A stretch of 54,292 bases of DNA from assembly GCA_031406795.1 (NCBI GenBank), contig JANOHV010000074.1, positions 1-54,292 of the forward strand, written 5' to 3'. The notes under the pieces were generated by a model that was not told the DNA's origin, did not search any database, and saw nothing but the letters and a program-made list of their open reading frames with translations. This stretch comes from DATDCY01 sp031406795 [NCBI: Candidatus Rokuibacteriota bacterium] (GTDB lineage Bacteria > JAUVQV01). The translations under genes and the position numbers were made by a program. Positions 9,678 to 17,468 of this stretch are shown here, in pieces (position 1 is the first letter of the stretch; every line of letters begins with the position of its first letter).

Positions 9678-9695
9678 CGCCGGCGTCGGCCCGGT

Positions 9696-10802
9696 TCACT
9701 GCTCGCGGGCGAACTCCTCGAAGATCGCCGCGAAGGTCCCCGACGAGTCAGCGAAGGCCTCGAGCACCCGCGGGTGGAAGTGCGACGGCTCGGTCCGCCC
9801 GTCGCCGCGGGTGATGATGTCGACGACCCGCGCGTGCGTGAGCGGCGGCTTGTAGGGCCGCTCGCTGCGCAGTGCTTCGTACTGGTCGGCTACGCTCATG
9901 ATCATTCCCGGGAGCGGGAGGTCCTCGCCCCGCAGCCCCCGGGGGTAGCCCCCCCCGTTGAAGCGCTCGTGATGCGTCAGGGCGATGACCTCGGCCAGCT
10001 GGAGAAACGCCGAGGTCGACCCCTGGAGGATGCGCGCCCCGGCCGTCGTGTGCCCCTGGACGATCACGAACTCCTCGGCGGTCAGCGGCCCGGGCTTCTG
10101 CAGGATTTCCGTGGGGATGACGACCTTGCCGATGTCGTGCATCGGGCTGGCGTAGAAAATCGACTCCTGATCCGCCTCGCTCCAGCCGAACTCCCGCGCG
10201 AGGTGGCGGCAGTAGTGGCCGACGCGCTTGATGTGCCCGGAGGTGAAGCCGTCCTTGTACTCGGCGACCGTCGTCAGCCGGAAGATGGTGTCGAGGTAGC
10301 TGACCTTGAGCTCTTCGCGCGAATGGCGCAGCGCCTCGAGCGCGTCCTCAAGCTGGCGCGTGCGCTCGCGCACCTGCGCGTCGAGCTGCTCGTTGTGCTG
10401 CTGGAGGAAGGCCTCGAACTCGACGACGCGCAGCAGGTTCTTCACGCGTAGCGCCAGTTCGGCCTCGTCGACCGGCTTGGCGAGAAAGTCGCTCGCGCCG
10501 ACGGCCAGGCCGCGGATCTTGGACTCCCGCCCCTCGAGGGAGGTCACGAGCACCACGGGGATGTGGGCCGTCAACTCGTCGGCCTTGAGCCGGTCGCAGG
10601 CCTCGAAGCCGTCCATCAGGGGCATGACGACGTCGAGCAGGATCAGGTGCGGCCGGATGCGCCGGGCCAGATCGAGCGCGGCCTGTCCGTCGCCGGCCAC
10701 GGTCACCGCGTAGCCGAGCGGCACGAGCATGTCCTGCATCAGCCGCTGGCTGAACCGGTCGTCGTCGACGACAAGGATCCGCGGCTTGCCCTCGTGCAGC
10801 AT
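9696..10802 (-). CDS. Response regulator with HD-GYP phosphodiesterase domain
   Basis: A 368-residue cytoplasmic protein. The N-terminal receiver (about 8-125; ILVVDDD acidic pocket, LLDVVMP phospho-Asp, KP lysine) is joined by a coiled-coil to an HD-GYP domain (about 180-365). The HD-GYP domain has HDIGK, then HHERFNGGGYPRGL with the GYP triad, then SVADQYEALRSERPY. HD-GYP domains hydrolyse cyclic di-GMP, and phosphorylation of the receiver presumably sets the activity. Start chosen at ATG 10802, just before the receiver; the longer ORF adds 21 unconserved residues. It lies downstream of a kinase-regulator-kinase operon on the same strand, separated by 129 bp. Confidence 0.9.
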   Translation of the reverse strand: MLHEGKPRILVVDDDRFSQRLMQDMLVPLGYAVTVAGDGQAALDLARRIRPHLILLDVVMPLMDGFEACDRLKADELTAHIPVVLVTSLEGRESKIRGLAVGASDFLAKPVDEAELALRVKNLLRVVEFEAFLQQHNEQLDAQVRERTRQLEDALEALRHSREELKVSYLDTIFRLTTVAEYKDGFTSGHIKRVGHYCRHLAREFGWSEADQESIFYASPMHDIGKVVIPTEILQKPGPLTAEEFVIVQGHTTAGARILQGSTSAFLQLAEVIALTHHERFNGGGYPRGLRGEDLPLPGMIMSVADQYEALRSERPYKPPLTHARVVDIITRGDGRTEPSHFHPRVLEAFADSSGTFAAIFEEFAREQ

Positions 10803-10931
10803 CGTGCATCCCTTTCCGTTTCTGTCGCTCCTGGCAGCGCCGGGGCGACCCGGCATCGATGTCAATAGGTACCCGAGGCGGTGGGGGATGTCAATTGCGA
10901 CGTCCGACGGGCTGACCTTCGGAGTTTCCGG

Positions 10932-12458
10932 CTATTTCTCCTCGGGAAGCGTGAAGGTGAAGACCGCCCCCTCCCCGGGCCGCGCCTCCGCGCGGATCGC
11001 GCCTCCGTGGCGTCGCACGATGCGCTGCACCGTGGCGAGGCCGATCCCGGTACCCGGGAACTGCTCGGTGGTGTGCAGTCGCTGGAAGGGGCCGAAGAGT
11101 TTCCCCGCGCAGGCCGGATCGAAGCCGGCGCCGTTGTCGCGGACGAAGAACTCCCGGCCGGCGGGGGTTTCCACGGCGCCGAACTCGATCCTCGCGCCGT
11201 CGGTCCGGCCGGTGAACTTCCAGGCGTTCTCAAGCAGGTTGCGCAGCACGACGGCGGCGAGATGCGGGTCGGCGCTCGCGACCACGTCGTCCTGGATCAC
11301 GACGTCGACCGACCGCTCCGGGTGGCCGCAATGCAGCTCCCCGAGGATCTGCCGGGCCAAAGCCGAGAGATCCACGCGCTCTCGCCGCAGGGCCTGACGG
11401 GAGGTTCGGGAGAGTTGCAGCAGATCCTCGATGAGCGTGTTCATCTGCCGGCTCGCGCCGCGGATGCGGTGGAGGTAGTCCTTCGCGATGTGGTCCAACC
11501 CCGATCCGAATTCATCGAGGAAGAGCTGGGCGAAGCCGTCGATGCTGCGCAGGGGGGCGCGCAAGTCGTGAGAAACCGAGTAGGAGAAGCTCTCGAGCTC
11601 GCGGTTCGCGCCCTCCAGCGCGAGCGTGCGCTCCGCCACGCGTTGTTCGAGGCCGAGATTCAGGAGGAAGACCTCTTCCTCCGCCCGCTTGCGGTCGGTG
11701 ATGTCCACCGCGATGCCACGCAGGCCCACCGGGCGGTCCTCGCGAACGATGGCGCTGGTGGTGATGATGAAGGTGCGCAGCGCCCCGCCGCGGGTCCTCA
11801 CGAGAAATTCGTTGGAACTCGTTGCGCCGCCGGAGAGGCGCACCCTGAAATTCTCCCGGGCACGGTCGATTTCTTCAGGGGCGAAGATCTCGAAGGCGCT
11901 CATGCTGGTGACGGCGTCTCCGGCCTCCGCGCCGATGGTGTCGACGAAGGCGCGGTTGACCAGGAGAAACCGGCCCTCGGTGTCAACCTCGAAGAGCGGG
12001 ATCGGCAGGAAATTGAAGAAATCGCGGAACTTCGCCTCGCTTTCGCACAACGCCTGCTCGGCCTGCCGCCGCCGCCGCCGCTCCCCGGCCTCGTCGAGAG
12101 CCCTCCTGATTGCCGGAACGAGTCGGCTCAGGCTGTTCTTGAGGACGTAATCGGTCGCGCCGCCCTTCATTAGCTCGATCGCCCGTTCCTCCCCGATCGT
12201 CCCGGAGACGAGGATGAAGGGCACGTCCGGCGCCTTCTCGCGGGTGAGCGCGAGGGCGGAGATCCCGTCATAGGACGGGAGCGAGTAATCGGCGAGGATC
12301 ACGTCGAAGTTGCGTTGGTCGAGGGCTCTCGAGAAGGCCTCCTCGGTCTCCACGCGGAGCAGTTCGCAGGCGAAGCCCGCCTCCTCCAGGCAGACCTGGA
12401 GAAGCTCCGCATCGCGAAGATCGTCCTCGAGAGAAAGTACCCGCAACGCGTCCGACAC
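10932..12458 (-). CDS. Receiver-PAS-histidine kinase (soluble hybrid sensor)
   Basis: A 508-residue cytoplasmic kinase: receiver at 1-120 (acidic SLEDDL, phospho-Asp 57 in ILADYSLPSYDG, lysine in VLKNSL), PAS domain at about 138-258, and a coiled-coil. The H-box is [10 protein letters not shown] with His 297, followed by a HATPase_c domain ending GTGIGLATVQRIVRRHGG. No membrane span is present, so the input is cytoplasmic or comes by phosphotransfer to the receiver. GTG 12458 is chosen because AGGGG lies 8 nt upstream. GTG 12467, overlapping the upstream stop as GTGA, is an alternative adding three residues. It is the last gene of an apparent four-gene operon (15390 to 10932). The kinase core closely resembles those at 12928 and 32029. 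Confidence 0.9.
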   Translation of the reverse strand: MSDALRVLSLEDDLRDAELLQVCLEEAGFACELLRVETEEAFSRALDQRNFDVILADYSLPSYDGISALALTREKAPDVPFILVSGTIGEERAIELMKGGATDYVLKNSLSRLVPAIRRALDEAGERRRRRQAEQALCESEAKFRDFFNFLPIPLFEVDTEGRFLLVNRAFVDTIGAEAGDAVTSMSAFEIFAPEEIDRARENFRVRLSGGATSSNEFLVRTRGGALRTFIITTSAIVREDRPVGLRGIAVDITDRKRAEEEVFLLNLGLEQRVAERTLALEGANRELESFSYSVSHDLRAPLRSIDGFAQLFLDEFGSGLDHIAKDYLHRIRGASRQMNTLIEDLLQLSRTSRQALRRERVDLSALARQILGELHCGHPERSVDVVIQDDVVASADPHLAAVVLRNLLENAWKFTGRTDGARIEFGAVETPAGREFFVRDNGAGFDPACAGKLFGPFQRLHTTEQFPGTGIGLATVQRIVRRHGGAIRAEARPGEGAVFTFTLPEEK

Positions 12459-12463
12459 GGGCG

Positions 12464-12922
12464 TCACCCCTGGCTTACGGTACCCGGGGGCGGCTCGTTG
12501 ACGATCGCCCAGAAGAGCCCCAGCGCCTTCACGGCATCGATGAAGGAGTGGAACTCCACCGGCTTCACGACGTAGGCATTCACGCCGAGATTGTAGCTGG
12601 CGACCATGTCCTTCTCCTCGTGAGATGAGGTCAGCACGACCACGGGGATCCGCTTCAGATTCTCGTCGGCGCGGATCTGCTGCAGCACCTCGAGGCCGTT
12701 GATCTTGGGCAGCTTGAGGTCCAGCAGGATCACCGCCGGGTTGCCGTCCGGCCGTCCGGCGTAGGCTCCCCGGCGGTAGAGGTAATCCAGCGCCAGCGCC
12801 CCGTCCTTCACCAGCTCGACGGCGTTCGTCAGGTTGTGCTCGGCCAGAGCTTCGAGCGTCAGCTCCGCGTCGTTCGGGTTGTCCTCGACCAGCAGAATGC
12901 GTTTGAGCACGACAGCATGCAT
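12464..12922 (-). CDS. Single-domain response regulator, Rcp1-like
   Basis: A stand-alone receiver of about 152 residues with the long beta3-alpha3 insertion ([16 protein letters not shown]) typical of the Rcp1-type partners of bacteriophytochrome-like kinases. The acidic pair is VEDN, the phospho-Asp lies in [12 protein letters not shown], and the lysine in VVKPVEF. No output domain follows, so it should relay phosphate or act by protein contact. ATG 12922 has AGGAGG at 10 nt. A GTG at 12928, sharing a base with the upstream kinase stop (TAGTG), would add two residues. It sits between two kinases of the phytochrome type, with which it is very probably coupled. Confidence 0.9.
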   Translation of the reverse strand: MHAVVLKRILLVEDNPNDAELTLEALAEHNLTNAVELVKDGALALDYLYRRGAYAGRPDGNPAVILLDLKLPKINGLEVLQQIRADENLKRIPVVVLTSSHEEKDMVASYNLGVNAYVVKPVEFHSFIDAVKALGLFWAIVNEPPPGTVSQG

Positions 12923-12927
12923 GATCA

Positions 12928-14364
12928 CTATCCCTCCTGTCGCTTCGGCAAGGTGAAGTAAAAGCTGGCGCCCTCCTCCACCGCGCCTTCGGCCCAGGTG
13001 CGGCCGCCGTGGCGGTGGATGATGCGCCGGATATTCGCAAGGCCGAGCCCGGTGCCGGGGAACTCCTCCGCGGTGTGCAGGCGCTGGAAGAGCCCGAAGA
13101 GCTTGTCCACGTACTTCATGTCGAATCCCGCGCCGTTGTCCCTGACGAAGATCGTCTCCTCGGCCGCCCCGGGTATCTGGCCGATTTCAACCCTCGCCGC
13201 GGGGTTCTTCACCGAGTACTTGGCCGCGTTGTGGACAAGGTTGAACAGCGCGATCTTCAGCATGGCCGGGTCGCCGAAGACCACGGGGAGGGGGTCCACC
13301 AGCCAGAGGATCTCCCGGCCCGGCATCTCGGCCTTGACGGCCTCGACGACCTCGGCGGCGAGCGCGTCGAGCTGCACCCGGCTCCGCTTCATCTCGGCCC
13401 GGCCCATCCGGGAGAAGGAGAGCAGGTCGTCGATCAACCGTCCCATCTGTTTCGCCGAGGAAGAGATGACGTCGAGGTAGTGCCGGGTCTTCTCGTCGAG
13501 CGCTGCGGGGGAGCGCTTGAGGAGCAGCTCGATGAAGGCGTTGATGTGCCGCAGGGGCGCCCGCAGGTCGTGCGACACGGAGTAGCTGAAGCCCTCGAGC
13601 TCCTTGTTGGTCGCCTCCAGGTTGCGGTGGGACAGCTGGAGCTTCTCCGCCATCTGGTTGAAGGCCCCGGATAACTCCGAGAGCTCGTCGTTGCCGGCGA
13701 CGGCGATCCGCCGGGCGAGGTTCCCTCCGGCAAAGTCCTTCGCGCCCTGCTCCAGCGATCGGATGCGGGCTCCCACGAGCCGGTTGATCAAGAGCGCGTT
13801 GACGACGACCACGCCGCTGCCCCCGGCGACGCACAATGCCACCAGCAGGATCGCATCGCGAGTGGTCCGGTTGCGCTGGGCGCGATTCGATTCCCGCAGC
13901 CGTGCGATGATTTCCGAACGCCGGTAGGAGACGATGATCAGCTGGCTCGCGAGTCTCCGGGAGTACTCCCGGGCGAGGAGATCATCCTCGGACCCCGGGC
14001 GACTCTCGTCGGCGGCGACGATGGCCATGAAGAGCTCCCCGGACTCGTCAAGCAATCCGGACAGGACGCGCAAGAGCGCACGGTCTTCGTCCCGGTGCAG
14101 TTGCGGCCAGGCCTCATCGACCAGCGAGTGGAACTCGGCGTTCTTTGCCAGCCACTGTTCTCTTGAGCGCCGCTCCTGATGAATCAGATACTCGTCGCGG
14201 AGCGAGACGAGCGTGTCGTTCAGCAGGCGAATCCGATTGGTGAGAGCATCGTTCCGCTCCGTTACTTGGTAGCCGCGGTAGCTCCAGGTGACCGCGGTGA
14301 GCATCCCCGCCAAAGCCGCCAGGGAGATCCAGATGCTGAGCGCCAGCCGGGTCTTGATCCGCAT
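12928..14364 (-). CDS. Membrane sensor histidine kinase with HAMP domain
   Basis: A 478-residue kinase with transmembrane helix 1 at about 8-28, a roughly 140-residue periplasmic helical sensor, helix 2 at about 171-194, and HAMP at 195-245. The H-box is [19 protein letters not shown] (His 265) and a HATPase_c domain ends the protein. The periplasmic portion is mostly alpha-helical, like four-helix-bundle sensors. It lies 15 bp after a periplasmic binding-protein lipoprotein gene that has no transporter partners. This suggests the binding protein presents a ligand to the kinase, by analogy with other binding-protein-dependent sensors; that is inference. The stop overlaps the start region of the next regulator gene. 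Confidence 0.9.
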   Translation of the reverse strand: MRIKTRLALSIWISLAALAGMLTAVTWSYRGYQVTERNDALTNRIRLLNDTLVSLRDEYLIHQERRSREQWLAKNAEFHSLVDEAWPQLHRDEDRALLRVLSGLLDESGELFMAIVAADESRPGSEDDLLAREYSRRLASQLIIVSYRRSEIIARLRESNRAQRNRTTRDAILLVALCVAGGSGVVVVNALLINRLVGARIRSLEQGAKDFAGGNLARRIAVAGNDELSELSGAFNQMAEKLQLSHRNLEATNKELEGFSYSVSHDLRAPLRHINAFIELLLKRSPAALDEKTRHYLDVISSSAKQMGRLIDDLLSFSRMGRAEMKRSRVQLDALAAEVVEAVKAEMPGREILWLVDPLPVVFGDPAMLKIALFNLVHNAAKYSVKNPAARVEIGQIPGAAEETIFVRDNGAGFDMKYVDKLFGLFQRLHTAEEFPGTGLGLANIRRIIHRHGGRTWAEGAVEEGASFYFTLPKRQEG

Positions 14365-14379
14365 GGGAGGGCCGCGTCC

Positions 14380-15390
14380 TCAGTGCAGGATCGTGACCGC
14401 TTCGGGTTTCACTGCCAGCAGCCCGTCGAGGTAGATGTACTCGAGATAGTTCGGGACGGTGGTGGCCGGTGTCAGGCGGCTCTTGATCGCCCAGCGGGAC
14501 TGATTCTCCAGTGTCAGAATCAGGTCCTGGCCGAGAGTGACCCGGAAATCGTAGATCCCCCAGATCTCCGCCAGCAGTCCCCGGTCGATCTTCAGGAAAT
14601 CCGCGGCAAGCTCCACCGAGAGATCAGGGTGCTGCGCCATGAAGGCCTCGGCCTTGAGGAGGGCCCGCAGCAGTTTCTTGACGATCTCCGGGTTGCGCGC
14701 CGCATACTCCCGCAGCGAAGAGAGGCAGAACATCTCGGTGTAGACGTTCTTGTCCTGGAATGAGACGCCGCCGGTACCGAACGACTTCTGCATCTGGAGG
14801 ACGTAAGGGTTCCAGGTTGAGACCGCGTCCACCGTCCCGGCCTGGAGCGCGGGCAGCATCTCCTCGGGCTTCAACGGGACGGTCACGACCCCGTTCATGC
14901 CGATCAAGCGCGTCATCAGAAACGAGTCGAGGAAGAATTCGCTCGTCGTTCCCGGGGTCATCCCGATGCGCTTTCCCTTCAGGTCGCCCGGGGTCGAGAT
15001 CCCGCGGTCCTTGCGGGCGAAAATCGTCTCGTTCTTCGTCGAGGTCTGGATGACGGCCACCGGGGCGATCTTCTCCCCCTTCATGATCGAGAACATGATC
15101 GGGATGTCGGCGGAGGTCGCGAAGTCGGCCTTGCCCGCGGTGAGCGCTTCCATGGCGGGTTTCCCGAAGGGATGCGTCTGCGGGAGGGCGTCCAGGCCCT
15201 CCTCGGCGAAATACCCCTTCTTCCAGGCCACCGCGAGGAGGGCGCTGTTGGGAATGGTCGCGCAGGCGATGGTGACCCGCTGAAGCGGCACGGCGGGTGG
15301 CTTGGCGCCTTCCCGGCAGCCAGCGGGCAGAAACGCAGCAACGACCAGGCACGCCGTGACAACGACTCTTCGGATCGCCAGAACTCTCAT
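14380..15390 (-). CDS. NMT1/SsuA-type periplasmic substrate-binding lipoprotein
   Basis: A 336-residue exported lipoprotein: an N-terminal hydrophobic helix ends in AAFLPAGC (lipobox, Cys about residue 25). It is followed by a type-2 periplasmic binding fold of the NMT1/SsuA/ThiY family, with features such as KKGYFAEEGL, KGKRIGMTPGTTSEF and VSTWNPYVLQ. Relatives bind nitrate, sulfonates or pyrimidine precursors; the ligand here cannot be predicted. No ABC permease or ATPase is next to it; the following genes are a kinase, a regulator and a kinase. The start is ATG 15390 behind GGGGAGGGG, rather than 63 bp upstream. Role as a chemosensory subunit is inferred from the operon alone. Confidence 0.85.
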   Translation of the reverse strand: MRVLAIRRVVVTACLVVAAFLPAGCREGAKPPAVPLQRVTIACATIPNSALLAVAWKKGYFAEEGLDALPQTHPFGKPAMEALTAGKADFATSADIPIMFSIMKGEKIAPVAVIQTSTKNETIFARKDRGISTPGDLKGKRIGMTPGTTSEFFLDSFLMTRLIGMNGVVTVPLKPEEMLPALQAGTVDAVSTWNPYVLQMQKSFGTGGVSFQDKNVYTEMFCLSSLREYAARNPEIVKKLLRALLKAEAFMAQHPDLSVELAADFLKIDRGLLAEIWGIYDFRVTLGQDLILTLENQSRWAIKSRLTPATTVPNYLEYIYLDGLLAVKPEAVTILH

Positions 15391-15487
15391 GACTGCCCCT
15401 CCCCGTCGCGTGCAACGAACTCGGTCGAGGCGATCGACGGATCGGAAGGACAATCAGCCCGTCGGCCGGAACTAATGCTTGCTAATA

Positions 15488-15503
15488 TCCATTGCATAAT
15501 GGA
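15488..15503. promoter_or_regulatory. 16-bp palindrome upstream of the binding-protein operon
   Basis: TCCATTGCATAATGGA is a perfect palindrome (6-bp arms around the self-complementary GCAT). It lies in the AT-richest part of the region between the selenoprotein stop and the binding-protein start, about 100 bp before ATG 15390. It could be an operator; no matching regulator is known. Confidence 0.3.
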
Positions 15504-15576
15504 ACTGTTACAGCAGGTGACTACGAAGTCAAGCACACCGGAACAAGTATGACTTGGGCCGAGCTTGAAGCGGTCG

Positions 15577-16317
15577 TTACGGCGCGTTGAGGATCTTCTC
15601 GAGGACGAAGCCTTCGGGCGCTGCGCCGACGAACTCCGCCTGGTAGTTGATCATCGTCTTCGGCACGCCGCCGACGTTGTAGCGTCGCGAGAGCTCGGGG
15701 AACTCCTCGGCGTCGATGACTTCGGCGCTCACCTTGTCGCTCGCCATCGCCATCGAGTAGGCCGCCCGGGCCGCTTTTGGGCAGTAGGGTCAGGATTGGG
15801 TGACGAACACCGTGAGCTGGACGGGTTTGGAAAGCTTCGCGAGCTGAGCCGCCGACTCCGGCGAGACGCCGGAGGTGTCGTCACCCACCGCGCGGATCGT
15901 CTCGACGAACGGGATGAAATCGTAGCCGCTCGGCAGGCCGAAGTAGCGCAGATCGTAGTCCTTCTTGCCGAGCAGCGCGATGCCCGGGACCTTGTCGATA
16001 CCCAGCTCCTTCGCGCGGGCGGCGTCGTTTTTCAGCGAGAGAACCTCGACTTTGACCCGCGGCTCGGCGGCGGCGATGTCGGCGAGCAGCCCCTCGGCCT
16101 CCCCGCAGTACTTGCACTCGCCGCCGTCGCGCGAGAAGAGGACCAGCCGCACCTCGTCCTTCATGCCGCCGAGGGTCTTCTTCACGTAGGCTTTGTCCTT
16201 CTCGCTGAGCATGGAAACCGCCCCCCCGCCTTTCTTGGCACAGGCGGGCAGACACAGCAGCAGCGCCGCGAGAGTCGCGGCGGCCACCTTCAGGACGGTC
16301 AATCGCGTCAAGTCCAT
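15577..16317 (-). CDS. Selenocysteine-containing protein disulfide oxidoreductase (thioredoxin-like lipoprotein), read through in-frame TGA
   Basis: Two thioredoxin folds in tandem, as in the PDO/glutaredoxin-like family. Domain 1 has the redox motif C-K-Y-C (near residue 60) and a cis-Pro in KVPGI. Domain 2 reads TVFVTQS, then TGA at 15792-15790 (codon 176), then PYCPKAARAAYSM, ASDKVSAEVIDAEEFPEL, RRYNVGGVPKTMIN and EFVGAAPEGFVLEKIL, ending at TAA 15577. Family members have C-P-Y-C here, so the TGA falls exactly at the first active-site cysteine and the motif becomes U-P-Y-C. All 70 codons after the TGA stay in frame and keep family residues, including the cis-Pro. The N-terminus (to LLCLPAC, Cys about residue 26) is a lipoprotein signal, so the enzyme should be anchored facing the periplasm. 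Start ATG 16317 lacks a clear Shine-Dalgarno. Cellular partner unknown; a thiol-redox role is inferred. Confidence 0.85.
15760..15784 (-). promoter_or_regulatory. Candidate bacterial SECIS hairpin downstream of the UGA
   Basis: Bacterial selenocysteine insertion needs a stem-loop just 3' of the UGA, inside the coding sequence. Here the mRNA can form GGCC-CGGGC-GGCC at +18 to +30 after the UGA, with a G-rich loop. Alternatively CUGCCC (+6 to +11) can pair with GGGCGG (+23 to +28). Both lie at plausible distances. No folding energy was computed, and GC-rich sequence forms hairpins easily. Confidence 0.5.
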
Positions 16318-16525
16318 AAGTCTGTCGAAGCATACGCGAGCGACTTGGCGAAGGCAAGAGCCGGCATGAGGATCAGCTGCCCGCGCCCGCTCGCGCGCGA
16401 TATTTTTCGTTCCGGCAAGGCAGCGACGAGACCGCGCGGAGGCGTGCTGGTGCACGCCGCACAAGCGAGTCGAGAAGCAACGCGGCCGGGGCTGACCGGA
16501 GCGGTCGCGATCTGCGAGCGCGGGT

Positions 16526-16549
16526 AAAAACTGAGGGGCGTAGCCCCTT
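16526..16549 (-). terminator. Intrinsic terminator downstream of the receiver/GGDEF-like gene
   Basis: On the minus strand AGGGGC-TAC-GCCCCT forms a 6-bp GC-rich hairpin, followed by CAG and then TTTTT, about 60 bp past the stop at 16610. It would end the 17440-16610 transcript and insulate the selenoprotein gene downstream. The 292-bp gap between the two genes otherwise shows no recognisable feature. Confidence 0.55.
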
Positions 16550-16609
16550 CCTTGCCGGAGCGGCGGCCTGCTGGGACGCCGATAAAAAGATCCGCGCGAG
16601 CGCCGCGGG

Positions 16610-17440
16610 CTATTCGGAAGTAACGACGTTCCAGGCGAGGCTCAACAGCGGAATGCACTCGTCGGCCGCCCCGGCCACGGGCTTGAGCACGTAGCAGCGC
16701 TGAGCATCCTCCTCGCGGTAGAAGGCCTGGACGCCCGCTGCGAACTCGCGGTTGACGGCATCGCGCAACTCCCCGGCGGCGCCGGGCGGGATGACCAGGT
16801 GGAAGACGTTGTCCCCGGTGTGCCCGACGAACGCCCGGGCGCCGGCGATCCGCCCGGCCGCCTCGAGGATGATTTTGCTGGTCTGCAGCGTGACGTGGTC
16901 GGCCTTGATGTTGCCGTACTTCATCTGATAGGTCTCGTAAGCCACCGGCTCGAACGAGCAGCCGAGCACGACGAACTGCTCCCCCGATTTGCGGCGCTGC
17001 TCGAGCTCGTGCTGGATCGCCGTCCACAGCGGCAGCTTGGTGAGCGGGTGATAGCTCTCACCGCGTTCGCGCAGCGCGAAGATCTTCTCGACGGCGCGCT
17101 CGAGCTCTTCGGGGTCGTACGGCTTGGTGATGTACTCGTCCGCCCCGAGCTCGCGGCCCCAGTACTGGTCTTCCTCGAGGTTCTTCGCGGTGAGCATCAC
17201 CACCGGGATCGTGCGCAACTCGGCGTCCGCTTTCATTTCGGAGCAGACGTCGTAGCCGCTCTTCTCCGGCATCATCACGTCGAGGATCACCAGGTCGGGG
17301 CGCTCGGCGCGGATCTTCTCGAGCGCGACCCGGCCGTCCTCCGCGGTGATCACGGTGTAGCCCAGCGACTCGAACCCCATCTTGACCACCTTGCGGATGT
17401 TGGCGTTGTCGTCCGCGACGAGAATCTTCCTGGCTGTCAT
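16610..17440 (-). CDS. Response regulator with degenerate GGDEF-like output domain
   Basis: The 276 residues comprise a receiver (1-125; ILVADDN, phospho-Asp in VILDVMMPEKSGYD, lysine in YITKPYDPEEL) and a ~140-residue output domain. That domain begins HPLTKLPLWTAIQHEL, like the D-x-L-T-x-L-P-N-R start of GGDEF domains. Where the catalytic G-G-D/E-E-F should stand it reads G-H-T-G-D-N-V-F, so cyclic di-GMP synthesis is unlikely. It may bind nucleotide or act as a protein-interaction platform. ATG 17440 follows GGAGGG and begins MTARKILVADDN. It is 28 bp downstream of a large membrane kinase, which is its probable partner. Confidence 0.85.
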   Translation of the reverse strand: MTARKILVADDNANIRKVVKMGFESLGYTVITAEDGRVALEKIRAERPDLVILDVMMPEKSGYDVCSEMKADAELRTIPVVMLTAKNLEEDQYWGRELGADEYITKPYDPEELERAVEKIFALRERGESYHPLTKLPLWTAIQHELEQRRKSGEQFVVLGCSFEPVAYETYQMKYGNIKADHVTLQTSKIILEAAGRIAGARAFVGHTGDNVFHLVIPPGAAGELRDAVNREFAAGVQAFYREEDAQRCYVLKPVAGAADECIPLLSLAWNVVTSE

Positions 17441-17468
17441 TGCCGGCCCTCCGGTTACCGCCACCATA

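Noticed and set aside
15790-16464. Treating the thioredoxin-like gene as a complete protein ending at the TGA (15790)
   Set aside because: It would end right before P-Y-C-P in the middle of the second thioredoxin fold, while the same frame goes on with family-conserved sequence.
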